Below, piece after piece: positions 9,341-18,385 of a stretch of DNA of 33,169 nucleotides. The notes under the pieces were generated by a model. That model saw only the letters and a list, made by a program, of their open reading frames with translations, was not told the DNA's origin and made no database searches. The translations under genes were made by a program, and so were the position numbers. How positions within the stretch are numbered: the first letter of the stretch is position 1; each line of letters opens with the position of its first letter. The DNA is from Hyphomicrobiales bacterium (lineage in GTDB: Bacteria; Pseudomonadota; Alphaproteobacteria; Rhizobiales; Beijerinckiaceae): the NCBI GenBank assembly GCA_003244015.1, contig QHBR01000167.1, positions 1 to 33,169 of the forward strand, written 5' to 3'.

Positions 9341-9346
9341 TGTCAA
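9341..9346 (-). promoter_or_regulatory. Candidate -35 box of the sulfate operon
   Basis: On the minus strand this reads TTGACA, the consensus -35, about 115 bases before ATG 9228. No good -10 is visible at 17 bases; CTTAGT and nearby AT-rich sequence is the best. A short palindrome, GACTAAGTC, lies at 9317-9325 and could be an operator. The direct repeat GGCATGC occurs just downstream, around 9296-9309. Confidence 0.35.
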
Positions 9347-9539
9347 TAGCCGGAGCGCCGCGGGCCACGGAATTCGTTTCAAGGAGCGCCTTTGCGCTTT
9401 CCGGCCACGCAAGTCGATCAACTTTTTTTGGACATGCTCCAAGTGACCTCATTGATCGACCTTTGGCGTGGAACTTGACCGCGCGGCCGACGTGTTGCAG
9501 CAACTGGACACGGATTGCTCTATTTGATTGGAGAGTGTC

Positions 9540-10010
9540 GTGTCCAGCACGCGCCCGCCTCTGCCGCCCTTCACGCGCGAAACCGCGGTGGCAAAAGTGC
9601 GCCTTGCCGAAGACGCATGGAACACCCGCGACCCTGCCCGCGTCGCGCTTGCCTATAGCGGGGACAGCCGCTGGCGCAACCGCTCGGAATTTTTTGCCGG
9701 ACGCGCGGCCATCGTCGAATTCCTGACCCGCAAATGGGCAACTGAATTTGATTACCGGCTCATCAAGGAGCTTTGGGCATTCCACGAAAACCGCATCAGT
9801 GTCCGCTTCCAATATGAGTGGCGCGATGACGCAGGCCATTGGTTTCGCGCGCATGGCAACGAGCAATGGGAATTCGATGGCGATGGCCTGATGCGCCGCC
9901 GGGATGCAAGCATCAACGATTTGGCGATCGCGCCGGAAGACCGCAAATTCCTGTGGCCCGCCGGACCGCGTCCCGCCAGCCATCCAGGCCTGAGCGAACT
10001 CGGTCTATGA
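9540..10010 (+). CDS. DUF1348 family (NTF2/SnoaL-like) protein
   Basis: Encodes 156 residues. I choose GTG 9540 because GGAG lies 6 bases upstream; a TTG 12 bases earlier is the alternative. The sequence fits the DUF1348 family of small alpha+beta cone (NTF2-like) proteins: [47 protein letters not shown]-like [23 protein letters not shown], and [13 protein letters not shown] near the end. Related proteins are cytosolic, and their substrate is generally unknown. Its stop codon overlaps the stop of the convergent UDP-glucose dehydrogenase by 6 bases. There is no operon partner. A catalytic role is not evident. Confidence 0.85.
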   Translation: MSSTRPPLPPFTRETAVAKVRLAEDAWNTRDPARVALAYSGDSRWRNRSEFFAGRAAIVEFLTRKWATEFDYRLIKELWAFHENRISVRFQYEWRDDAGHWFRAHGNEQWEFDGDGLMRRRDASINDLAIAPEDRKFLWPAGPRPASHPGLSELGL

Positions 10011-11336
10011 GCCCTTGCTTTCCCTCTGGGCGCCGCTTCGCCCGACGCTGGAATAGACAAAACCCCGCCTTGCCATGTTCTCCGGGTCGTAAATGTTGCG
10101 CAGATCGATCATGACGGGCGCGGCGAGAGCCGATTTGACGCGATCGAGATCGAGCGCGCGAAACGCATCCCATTCGGTCACGATGACCAGCGCATCGGCC
10201 TTGTCGCAGCAGGAATAGGGGTCGTAGAAAAAGGTGAGACCGTCAAGAACAAGGCGCGCCTGATCCATGCCTTCGGGATCGAAGGCATGGATCCGCGCAC
10301 CCCCATCCTGCAGCGCGGTGATGATCGAAATCGCGGGGGAATAGCGCATGTCGTCGGTATTCGGCTTGAAAGTGAGACCCAAAACCGCGATCGTCTTGCC
10401 GCGCACCGTCCCGCCGCAGGCCGCCAAGACTTTGCGGGCCATGGCGCGCTTGCGCTGGTCGTTGACCGCGGCGACCTCTTCGACGATCCGGACCGGCGCG
10501 CCATGATCCTGGGCGGTCTTGATCAGAGCCTGGGTGTCCTTCGGAAAGCAGGAGCCGCCGTAGCCCGGACCCGCATGCAGGAATTTGGATCCGATGCGCT
10601 TGTCGAGGCCGATCCCGCGCGCCACCTCCTGGACATTGGCCCCGACCCGCTCGCAAAGATCGGCGATCTCGTTGATGAAGGTTATTTTCGTGGCGAGAAA
10701 AGCGTTGGCCGCGTATTTGGTCAGTTCCGACGTCCGGCGGCCGGTAAAAAGGAAGGGTGCCTGGTTCAGATAGAGCGGCCGATAGATTTCCGTCATGACC
10801 GCTTCGGCGCGTTTGTCCTCGACGCCGATGACAATGCGGTCCGGCCGCTTGAAATCGTCGATCGCCGCCCCTTCGCGCAGAAATTCCGGGTTGGAAACAA
10901 CCGCGAAATCGGCGTCCGGCCGGGCCTCGCGGATGATCCTTTCGACTTCGTCGCCGGTGCCGACGGGAACTGTGGATTTTGTCACGATCACCGTAAACCC
11001 ATCGAGCCCGGCGGCAATCGAACGCGCGGCCTGGTAGACGAAGGAAAGATCGGCATGGCCGTCGCCGCGCCTCGACGGCGTTCCGACCGCGATGAAGACT
11101 GCCTGGGACGAAGCTACCGCCGTGGCACGATCGGTGGAAAAGGAAAGCCGGTGTTGCCGCACATTATTTCCAACGAGATCGTGCAAGCCGGGTTCGAAGA
11201 TCGGCATTTTTCCGGCCTTCAAGGCCTCGATTTTTTGCCCATCGCTGTCAATGCAAACGACCGTATGTCCGAAATCCGCGAGACACGCCCCCGACACGAG
11301 CCCCACGTAGCCAGAACCGATCATTGCAATGTGCAT
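10005..11336 (-). CDS. ugd: UDP-glucose 6-dehydrogenase
   Basis: Oxidises UDP-glucose to UDP-glucuronate with two NAD+, supplying precursors for exopolysaccharide or lipid decoration, in the cytosol. It has 443 residues from ATG 11336 ([16 protein letters not shown]). The N-terminal Rossmann loop GSGYVG is at 7-12. [11 protein letters not shown] (152-162) is the substrate-loop region. Lys207 and Asn211 sit in the ELTKYAAN helix, and the catalytic Cys263 in [12 protein letters not shown] forms the thioester intermediate. The C-terminal domain has [16 protein letters not shown]. Convergent with the DUF1348 gene, with overlapping stops. No polysaccharide cluster is visible in the window, so its end use is not known. 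Confidence 0.95.
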   Translation of the reverse strand: MHIAMIGSGYVGLVSGACLADFGHTVVCIDSDGQKIEALKAGKMPIFEPGLHDLVGNNVRQHRLSFSTDRATAVASSQAVFIAVGTPSRRGDGHADLSFVYQAARSIAAGLDGFTVIVTKSTVPVGTGDEVERIIREARPDADFAVVSNPEFLREGAAIDDFKRPDRIVIGVEDKRAEAVMTEIYRPLYLNQAPFLFTGRRTSELTKYAANAFLATKITFINEIADLCERVGANVQEVARGIGLDKRIGSKFLHAGPGYGGSCFPKDTQALIKTAQDHGAPVRIVEEVAAVNDQRKRAMARKVLAACGGTVRGKTIAVLGLTFKPNTDDMRYSPAISIITALQDGGARIHAFDPEGMDQARLVLDGLTFFYDPYSCCDKADALVIVTEWDAFRALDLDRVKSALAAPVMIDLRNIYDPENMARRGFVYSSVGRSGAQRESKGS

Positions 11337-11556
11337 CTTTTGCCCCCAAGGCGCCGGTAACGTCCAACGCGGCCATAGCACGATTGCAAGCGGGGTGGCA
11401 CCCGTCACCGCTGCGCGGCGGCGTTTGGCGACGTACGAAAATTGCGCGATCTGCCCGGAAATGCTGTAAAACCCCGCCTGCGGGAAATAATTTTATCGAT
11501 TTTCATGCGAATGAACCCATGACCGGCAAGCGGCAATTGAGCGAGGGCGCAACGCC

Positions 11557-13072
11557 ATGAACGCGGACCTGCCGCCCGATCTATGTATCATCGGCGGAGG
11601 CCCAGGCGGTTTCTCGCTGGCGCTTGGGGCGGCGGCTAGCGGCCGGTCCGTGGTCCTCGTCGAAAAAGGCGCGCTTGGCGGCCGCGGGCTTACCCATGCC
11701 ATTCCGCGCCATGCCTTGCTGGCGGCGAGCCGTGCCGCCGCTTTGGCACGCGGCGCCGCCAATTCCGGCATTGTCGCCCTAGCGCCGCAAATTGCCCAAG
11801 CGCCGCAAATCGATTTCGCCCGCGTGCGTCAACATGCCGCCGCCCTGCTTGCGGCGCTCGCGCCAAATTATACGCAAGCGCGTCTCGAAGCCATGAATGT
11901 GAAGGTCATTCGTGCGCCGGGACGCTTCACCCGTCCCGATACCTGCGAGGCGGGCGGCGAGAAAATCAAGGCGCGACGCTTCGTTGCCGCGACCGGATCC
12001 GTCGAGAGAATTCTGCCCATTCCGGGGCTCGACCTCGTGCGGCTGCTCGACTGCGCCGCGCTCTGCGCGTTGGAACATCCGCCCCGCTGTCTTATCGTCA
12101 TCGGCGCCGATCCGGATGGGCTCGCGCTCGCGCAAGCGCTGCGCCGGCTCGGGTGCGAGGCGATCGTGCTTCGCGGAGGGAGAAATATTCGTTTCGGAAG
12201 ACGAAGAACTTGCCGCGCCGGTGCGCGCCGCGTTCGCGCGCGACGGCGTCGTCGTGCATGAGGACGTGCGAATTTCGCGGATCGAGCCGCGCGGCGACGG
12301 CGTTCGTGTTTTCATCGCCGCCGCCGGGCATGAAAAACCCGTCGCGGGTTCGCACATTCTGGTCGCCGCCGGCCGTGCGCCGGCCGTCGAGGGCCTTGGT
12401 CTTGCCGCGGCGAGGGTGCGTTACAACGAAAGCGGCATCGAGACAGACGCCTCTCTTGTCACCAGCAACCGGCGCATCCACGCGATCGGCGCGGTCGTAA
12501 GAAGCGCGCGGCAGGGCGGCGCCGCCGAACAGCACGCCGGTCTCGTCCTGCGCACCGTTCTCGGATTGCCAGGCTCGCGAACGCATCGGCAGGTGGCCGC
12601 CCGGGTTATTTTGACCTCCCCCGCGATGGCCACGGCGGGACTGCCGGAAGCGCAAGCGCAGGCGGAGCATCGCCATATTCGCGTGCTCCGCTGGCCGTTC
12701 GCCGAAACGGAGCGTGCCCGTATCGAGCATCGGCGCGGCGGGCACGTCAAGCTTGTCACCAGCCGGAGGGGCGCCCTTCTCGGCGCCGGTATCGTCGGCC
12801 CGGGGGCGGAGGAGTTGATCAACCTCTTTACGCTCGCCATATCGAAAGGCATGACCGCCAGCGATCTAGCCTCGCTGATGGTTCCTTATCCGGCGCTGGC
12901 CGATGCGGCGCGGCGCGCCGCAATGACGTTTCGGGACAGCCGGCTTGACGCCCCGTTAGGGCGCTTTCTGATAGAATGGAACCGTTCGATCAAACTGCAA
13001 ACTTTCAGAATCAGAGAGCTGGTGTGGTTGCTTATGGAAAAAGCCGGGCAAGTTTTCCCCGATCCAACGTAG
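11557..13072 (+). pseudogene. FAD/NAD(P)-dependent disulfide-oxidoreductase-like protein, frameshifted and without redox cysteines
   Basis: Two frames carry one protein. The first, from ATG 11557, has the FAD loop IIGGGPGG (11-18) and a second NAD-type Rossmann start, IVIGADPDG, and runs to about 12175. The second frame continues with EIFVSEDEELAAPVRAAFARDGV through RIHAIGAV to the dimerisation domain and stops at 13072. One extra base (or a loss of two) near CTTCGCGGAG breaks the frame. The family is dihydrolipoamide dehydrogenase/mercuric-reductase-like, but the active-site region after GALGG has no Cys pair (RGLTHAIPRHALL), so disulfide chemistry is not expected. It is either an inactive remnant or a sequencing error in a Cys-less flavoprotein. 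Divergent from ugd. Confidence 0.75.
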
Positions 13073-13217
13073 CGCACGATCATAAAAAGGTCCATAACTG
13101 TTGGACACAATCGGGTAAGAAAACAAATAAGTAGTGGCGTGGGCGATTCGACGTAAAGCGATCGTGGCCGAGTGGAACAGTGCCGCGCCTCTGGCGTTGA
13201 TTCGAATTGGGGTTGCC

Positions 13218-14696
13218 ATGAGCGATCTCGTGATGCCTCCGGGCGAGGGTCTCGCGGCGAACGGAATCCTCGCGAAAAAGCGCCGGACGGTCCGTTTCGG
13301 CCTGGCGACGCGGGTGCTTCTGTTAAACACCGCTTTCGTCATCGCCGCGGCAACGATGATCTACATCCCCGCCATTGCCACCTATCGCGAGAATTGGTTG
13401 TGGCAACGCCTCAGCGCCGCCTATACGGCCGCGCTCGTGCTCGATGCGGCGCCCAAGGCCATGGTGCCTCCCGAATTGTCGCGGAAATTGCTGGATAGCG
13501 TCGGCGCGCGAATCATCGTCCTCAGCAAACATGGCACGAAACGAATCCTCGCCGCTTCCGAGTTGCCTCGCCGCGTGGATGAAGTTTACGATTTTCGCCA
13601 GTCTGCTTACCAGCCCCTGCCCGAGGCGATTGCCACACTAATGGCGCCGCCAGGGCGTGTCATCACGATCGTCGGCGAAGCGCCCACGGGCGGCGAATGG
13701 ATCGCGATCACTATGGACGAGGCGCCGCTGATCAAAGCCATGCGCGCCTATTCGCTCCGGCTCTTGGCGGTTACCCTCATCATGTCGTCGATCGTCGCGA
13801 ATCTCGCAACCGTCGCGATTGTCGTCATGGTGCTTCGCCCGGTGCGGCGGCTCACCGACAATTTGATCGAATTCGGCGCCAATCCCGAGAATTCCTCCCG
13901 CCGCATCATCGTCCCGTCTGGCGGCAATCACGAGATTGCTTATGCCGAAGAGGAACTCGCCATAATGCAGCATGTTCTCGTCCGCGAGTTGCAAGAGAAA
14001 AAACATCTAGCCGCGCTTGGGCTCGCGGTTGCCAAGATCAATCACGACATGCGCAACATGCTGGCGTCGGCGCAGCTTTTGTCTGACCGCCTCGCGAATG
14101 CCGACGATCCGCTCGTCCAACGGCTCGCGCCCAAGCTCGTCGCCACGCTCGACCGCGCGATCCGTTTCTGTCAAGCGACGCTGACCTATGGCCGCGCCGC
14201 CGACGATCCGCCAAAATCGACGCGCTTTCCGTTGCACGGGCTCGTCGCCGAGGTCATGGAGATGATCGGGCTCGAAGCGCGGGGCGAGATCGAGTTCGTC
14301 AACGCGGTCGCCGCCGATTTCGAGCTCGCCGCGGATCGAGAGCAAATGTTTCGCGTGCTTATGAATCTTCTTCGCAACGGCGCCGAAGCGCTGGAGAACG
14401 CCAGGGCGGAGCCCGGACGGCCGAAGCGAATCCGGGTCTTGTCCTGGCTTGAGGACAAAACCGCGGTGATTGAAGTCGCCGATACCGGACCCGGCGTGCC
14501 GGCAAGCGCGCGGGCGCGGCTCTTCACCGCCTTCAGCTCAAGCCGTTCCGGCGGGTCCGGCCTCGGCCTCGTGATCGCGGCCGATCTCGTGCGCGGCCAT
14601 GGCGGTGCCATCACGCTGGTCCCCGGCGCCGATGACGAGAATTCGGGCGCGAAATTTCGTGTTACCCTACCCCAGGCCGCTATTGGCACGCACTAA
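13218..14696 (+). CDS. Membrane sensor histidine kinase
   Basis: Encodes 492 residues from ATG 13218 (a GGGG stretch lies upstream; GTG 13134 is less likely). Transmembrane helices are at about 33-53 and 182-206, enclosing a 125-residue periplasmic sensor with no recognised domain. A HAMP-like linker follows at 207-258. His276 in KINHDMRN is the phospho-acceptor; the ATPase core has the N box NLLRNGAEAL (near 383-392), G1 DTGPGVP (422-428) and G2 GGSGLGL (445-451). It autophosphorylates in response to an unknown signal. No response regulator gene lies next to it, so it is an orphan in this window and its partner must be encoded elsewhere. Confidence 0.92.
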   Translation: MSDLVMPPGEGLAANGILAKKRRTVRFGLATRVLLLNTAFVIAAATMIYIPAIATYRENWLWQRLSAAYTAALVLDAAPKAMVPPELSRKLLDSVGARIIVLSKHGTKRILAASELPRRVDEVYDFRQSAYQPLPEAIATLMAPPGRVITIVGEAPTGGEWIAITMDEAPLIKAMRAYSLRLLAVTLIMSSIVANLATVAIVVMVLRPVRRLTDNLIEFGANPENSSRRIIVPSGGNHEIAYAEEELAIMQHVLVRELQEKKHLAALGLAVAKINHDMRNMLASAQLLSDRLANADDPLVQRLAPKLVATLDRAIRFCQATLTYGRAADDPPKSTRFPLHGLVAEVMEMIGLEARGEIEFVNAVAADFELAADREQMFRVLMNLLRNGAEALENARAEPGRPKRIRVLSWLEDKTAVIEVADTGPGVPASARARLFTAFSSSRSGGSGLGLVIAADLVRGHGGAITLVPGADDENSGAKFRVTLPQAAIGTH

Positions 14697-14830
14697 AGCG
14701 ATAGCATTTCCCCGCCCTGGCCCCTATTGCCAGGAGGATGCCGAGCGGTTAAGTCTCGCACCGGTTTCCGCGCGTCATTTCGTGAGGCGGGGGCGGCCAT
14801 ATTGGCCCCGAGTGGGCCATCCCGCCGGAG

Positions 14831-14907
14831 GCGCCCGTAGCTCAGCTGGATAGAGCACTAGACTACGAATCTAGGGGTCGGGAGTTCGAATCTCTCCGGG
14901 CGCGCCA
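14831..14907 (+). tRNA. tRNA-Arg (anticodon ACG)
   Basis: A 77-base cloverleaf. The acceptor arms GCGCCCG and CGGGCGC pair fully; D arm around AGCTCAGCTGGATAGAGC, anticodon stem CTAGA/TCTAG with loop CTACGAA (anticodon ACG, decoding CGN after deamination to I34), T loop TTCGAAT, discriminator G and an encoded CCA end. The final 16 bases recur at 16641-16656, showing that the 3' end served as an integration site. Confidence 0.97.
14892..14907 (+). repeat. Left copy of the 16-bp att-like direct repeat (tRNA 3' end)
   Basis: CTCTCCGGGCGCGCCA forms the end of tRNA-Arg, from the T arm to the CCA. An identical copy lies 1749 bases downstream. Tyrosine-recombinase elements regenerate the tRNA when they insert here. 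Confidence 0.75.
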
Positions 14908-15180
14908 TTCTGCCACCACTCCAGAACAAAACTGGGCACCGTCCGTCCGGTCTGACCCCAAAAGCGGACGTTAGATGGGGCTGCTACATTGTAGCGCGCG
15001 AAGAAATCGCCAGCTGCAGGGGGGCTCAGTGCTGGATAACCCGAAAACTCCAAGATGGGCGCGGAAATTACTTCAGGGGATTACTTACTGGATCGGCCAT
15101 CGACGAAGCCTCTATGACCAGTACCCACTCGGGGAGTCGGCCTTCGCCGCAGAGTTCTGTAATCTCATCTACGCTCAATT

Positions 15181-15345
15181 ATTGGTCGGCGGGACCGGCA
15201 CCGGCAAGACCCACCTTGCAATCGTCCGCAGCGGCTTCCGCGGACGGTTATACAGCGGGTCGATCTGGTCAACCGGCTCGAGACCGAGACCCGTAACGGA
15301 CGGCAGGGCCGGTTCGCCGAACATCTGACGCGCATGGACTTCATC
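15181..15345 (+). pseudogene. IS21 family IstB ATPase remnant
   Basis: Two frames hold pieces of an IstB helper ATPase. The first has the P-loop as LLVGGTGTGKTHLA (roughly 15180-15220). Then, in another frame, VDLVNRLETETRNGRQGRFAEHLTRMDFIV follows at about 15258-15350. The sequence between the pieces is short, and the Walker B region (DELGYLPF) and the rest are missing. IstB normally works with the IstA transposase; none is present here. This is debris, truncated on both sides and frameshifted, and it cannot be functional. Confidence 0.7.
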
Positions 15346-15361
15346 GTCCCAATGAACTCGG

Positions 15362-16289
15362 CTAGCGGTTTGCGTCAGCTCTCGCAGCCCCCGCAAGATC
15401 CTGCGCGGCGATTGCCAGAATCTCGTCGGCGTGAGAAATCGCGATGAAATGCCCGCCATCGGCGACTTCATGCCACACCGCTTCGGGCATCTGCTCGCCC
15501 AGCGGCTTGTTCACCGCCTCGGGTACAAGGGTGTCCGCTGCCCTGCCATAGATGAACTGGCCGATGGATAGCCGTGACGTCGAATGGCCACTCTTGGTAC
15601 AGCATCCGAGCGTCGCTCACGAGGCCTTCGGCTCCTTGCCGGAAACACTCGCGCCCAGACTCCACAATGACGTTCAGCACGTGCTCGTCAGCGAGCGCCT
15701 CGAGATCAGCAGGGCAGCCCGCTTTCAGCAGCCCCTGCTTGTACTGCTCTGGGAACCGAATTGCAGCCACATCGAGCAGGTCATACATGAGCTGGAATCC
15801 CGGACGAAAATGCAGCGCAAGGAAGCCACCCATCGCGTCGACTTTGGACAGATCCTTCGCCGCCCAGTTCGCTCCGAACGAGCCGTAAGACGCGCCGGCG
15901 ATGCTGGTGACGTGCACCAGCCTCGCCGGATCGAGGTACGCCGCTGCCGCGAGCGCCCAGGGGCCGCCCTCAGACCAGCCTGTCACCGCGAATGTATCGG
16001 CGCCAAGAGCGTTGGCTACCGCTTCCAAGTCAGCAGCCCAGCTGGCGAAGGTCCGGTCCCGCTGGGGATCTGATTTGCCCTGGCCAGGCCGATCGACGCA
16101 CACCAATCGCAAGCCAAGCTCACGCGCGCGGGGCTCGAAGACTTTCGCCTCAAGCCGACTGGAGGGCCCGCCGTGGTTGTGCAGTACCAGCGGGCCGCTG
16201 GGGTCCCCGACCTGGAGGTAGACCAGCGACCGATCGCCGATGCTGACTGACCCTTCGCCATGGGCCAGGGCGGTGCTTTTGGCAGCCAT
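15362..16289 (-). pseudogene. Alpha/beta hydrolase, frameshifted near its C-terminus
   Basis: Starts at ATG 16289, with GGAGG properly spaced upstream. The protein has HNHGGPSSR (oxyanion-hole region) and the nucleophile elbow GWSEGG (GxSxG), so it is a serine hydrolase of the alpha/beta family. At about 15545 the frame breaks after HLWQG. In the other frame the expected continuation is intact: AADTLVPEAVNKPLGEQMPEAVWHEV and the catalytic-His segment GGHFIAISH, ending at TAG 15362-15364. A one-base loss restores a full protein of about 309 residues. Without it the catalytic Asp and His are lost and an out-of-frame tail follows. The substrate is unknown. It is carried on the islet. Confidence 0.8.
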
Positions 16290-16439
16290 TCTGCGTCCTC
16301 CGGCGGGCTCAGGCAGCAACCCTTGTAAGTCGCTTTGGATTTTCTGACTTCTGCAGGCTACTCAGCCGATTCCGGCCGAGTCAAATCAAAAGCTAGTCCT
16401 GCAGGCTGCTCGACCGCCCCGCGTGCAAGCGAGTCTTCG

Positions 16440-16565
16440 CCAAGTGGCGCGATGGTGCCGCTAACCGGGTTCTATGAATGGGAGACCACCGGCAAGCCAA
16501 AGCAGCCGTCGCGGTTCACGATGGCTGACGAACAGCCGCTTGCGCTTGCCGGGTTGTGGGAGTTT
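16440..16565 (+). pseudogene. Fragment of SRAP (YedK/HMCES-type) gene
   Basis: The translation LTGFYEWETTGKPKQPSRFTMADEQPLALAGLWEF matches the conserved central part of SOS-response-associated peptidases, which protect abasic sites by a Cys2 thiazolidine crosslink. The catalytic N-terminal MCGR is missing, and the upstream sequence (ESF..AK-like) appears to be in another frame. The C-terminal His region is also lost. It is a short, non-functional remnant inside the islet. Confidence 0.65.
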
Positions 16566-16640
16566 ATGGCATGCAGCGCGATTGGGGTGGCTCCAAAATT
16601 ATAGAGCCCATACAATGACATAGCGGTGCCCAGTTTCATC

Positions 16641-16656
16641 CTCTCCGGGCGCGCCA
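16641..16656 (+). repeat. Right copy of the 16-bp att-like direct repeat
   Basis: Identical to the last 16 bases of tRNA-Arg (CTCTCCGGGCGCGCCA), in direct orientation. The flanks on both sides differ from those of the tRNA, as expected for an attR formed by integration at the tRNA 3' end. Confidence 0.75.
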
Positions 16657-17353
16657 CTAATTTTCATGATTGCTTGAATAAATTTCTGCATACGCCTTAG
16701 CGTATCAGGCTCAGGCTGGGTCGTGTCGCCACCTGGCCGCCACGGCGTAGAATATTCAACAGCTTGGGCTTCTTTGACCTCGGACTTTTTTGGACACAGC
16801 CAAAGTGTCACCATCGCCAAAGGATGTCATGAACTCCAGCATATGGGGCGGGAGCGCCCGATCTCCGCGATGGGGCGAAACCTGGAAGCGAGAGCGCAAC
16901 GCCTCCAACTTGCGCAGACACCGTCTTGACCGGCGCCGGGCTCGATGTCACCTGCGGTCACTATCCCGGCATAATGGGCGAGGAGCGAATCGACCCCGAA
17001 GCCTCGAAGACAATGCGTGGCGTTGAAAGGCCCGGCACGCGGGGCAATCGGCGAGCGGGCCTGGCGCCATGCCACGCGGTTGGCGTTTGTCTCATCAAAG
17101 CCGCATTGCGGAAGCCGGCGGTTCCGCGCCAGCCCCGGAACACGCTGGCGGCGTATCGTTCCAGGTGTCGCCCCGTGGCACCCCCGGCCGAGCGGATTTG
17201 GTGCGATAGATGAACCAATTCGCAAAAACGCGCTTCCGCCGGGATCCTGCCTTTTTGTTTTCGCATTGACAAAATACGAGGACGGTTCAGCTTGATAGAG
17301 CGTTTCGCGCGGATCTCACCTCGCGCCGCGCCGGTTCGACAGGAGAAAACGAG
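16657..17353. other. Region without recognisable gene
   Basis: About 700 bases between the right att-like repeat and the protease gene. Several frames are open on both strands, but none has a recognisable motif or convincing start. A -35-like TTGACA is at 17266-17271, before the protease; no clean -10 follows. It may hold further decayed islet or chromosomal remnants. Confidence 0.5.
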
Positions 17354-18220
17354 ATGTTTCAAAAAGGTGGAATGCACGCCGCCGCCATTTGCGTCTTCCT
17401 TTTTGGAATTTCCGTTCAAGCGTCCGCGGTTCCGCTCTTCTCGCATAAACTGCCGGAGACTACGCCGCTCAAAGCCGTGCCGGTTGTCGTCTTCGGCAAG
17501 AACAGCCGGCGCAGCGTGGAGGAATTTGCGGCCGACCAGAAGCTCGACGCCGCCGAGCTTCGCGCCCGTTTTGCGGGCTCCGGCCTCATCGAATGCGGCG
17601 ATGCGCATGGCGCGGGCCAGCTCACGCTTGCCAATGACCTCGTAACAACCGCGGCCCATGTATTTTTCGACGAAAAGGGCGCTCCGCGAGCAAAGACCTG
17701 CTTTTTTTCCATCGAGGCTCGCGGCAAGGAGACGAGGGTGCCGATCGACCTCGGCTCGATCGTTGCGGGCAGCACCAATCCTTACGCGGTCGCGGCGGTT
17801 CATGACTGGGCCGTCGCGCGTTTGACGCATCCAATCGAAGGGATAACCCCCTATGGCCTTGCCGATGCGACGCGCTCCAACATGCCGGTCGAGTTCGTCG
17901 CGCGCGGCCACATCGACTGGGGCGATGGGCGCAGGCTTTCGATGGAAAAATGCCTCCTGCACGACCAATTGTCGGCCGGCGCGGAAGGAACAAGGGAATT
18001 TTCGTTCGATTGCGAAACCGGGGACGGCGCCTCCGGCGGCGCGCTCGTCATGGGAACAAACAAACCGGCGATCGGCGCGATTTTGGTCGGCTGGCGCAGC
18101 AACAAACCGTTACGCTCGGCGCCGTTTTCGCGATCCCACTATAATTTCGCCGTGACCATCGAAGGGGCTTTCAAGAGAGCCGTCGTTGCCGCCGCCAGCA
18201 AGGTCGTCGTCGCGAAATAG
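17354..18220 (+). CDS. Secreted trypsin-like serine protease (S1 fold)
   Basis: Encodes 288 residues after an AGGAG ribosome binding site. A signal peptide ends near SVQASA (about residue 25). The catalytic triad is visible: His102 in LVTTAAHVFF, Asp151 in VHDWAVARL and Ser227 in GDGASGGALV. All three lie in chymotrypsin-like order, so it is likely an active exported endopeptidase. Cys81 and Cys116, and Cys200 and Cys220, could pair as disulfides. There is no PDZ domain, so it is not a DegP-type protein. No partner gene is adjacent; fabH is convergent downstream. The substrate is unknown. It is shorter than HtrA proteins and resembles the small trypsin-like proteins of Hyphomicrobiales. Confidence 0.85.
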   Translation: MFQKGGMHAAAICVFLFGISVQASAVPLFSHKLPETTPLKAVPVVVFGKNSRRSVEEFAADQKLDAAELRARFAGSGLIECGDAHGAGQLTLANDLVTTAAHVFFDEKGAPRAKTCFFSIEARGKETRVPIDLGSIVAGSTNPYAVAAVHDWAVARLTHPIEGITPYGLADATRSNMPVEFVARGHIDWGDGRRLSMEKCLLHDQLSAGAEGTREFSFDCETGDGASGGALVMGTNKPAIGAILVGWRSNKPLRSAPFSRSHYNFAVTIEGAFKRAVVAAASKVVVAK

Positions 18221-18385
18221 GCGCCGCTTCGTTGATTGTAGCGCAGGCTGACACGGCGATTGAAGCGCCAACTGTCGTTGCCGGTTTCGACGAGTCGCAG
18301 TCGGTCAAAGCCTCACCGATGGACGGGTCATAATCGTCGACCATCCAGCCAGGCCAGATTTCGGTTAGGTGCTGGACCCGCCGGC

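Larger units (their letters stand above)
14908..16640. mobile_element. Decayed islet between the att-like repeats
   Basis: About 1.7 kb bounded by the tRNA-Arg end and its duplicated 16 bases. It contains (i) an unrecognised open segment, 15026-15180, with a fragment RSLYDQYPLGESAFAAEFCN; (ii) an IS21 istB remnant; (iii) a frameshifted alpha/beta hydrolase; (iv) an SRAP fragment. No integrase remains inside. The mixture of broken genes fits an old insertion that lost its recombinase. An alternative is an insertion-deletion remnant left by a larger element. Confidence 0.6.

Noticed and set aside
14717-14736. Hairpin CCTGGC/GCCAGG after the histidine kinase
   Set aside because: There is no T run after it and it is only a six-base stem, so it is not called a terminator.
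14732-14752. Sequence GGAGGATGCCGAGCGGTTAAG resembling the 5' part of a tRNA-Ser
   Set aside because: It has a D-arm-like start, but no anticodon arm, T arm or acceptor match follows, so no tRNA can be folded.
14871-15053. Minus-strand frame with the ending APGEIRTPDP
   Set aside because: This is the reverse strand of tRNA-Arg, a known source of false proteins.
16961-17968. Long minus-strand frame of 335 codons across the protease gene
   Set aside because: It is a shadow of the protease gene (complete catalytic triad on plus strand) in high-GC sequence; no motif is seen.
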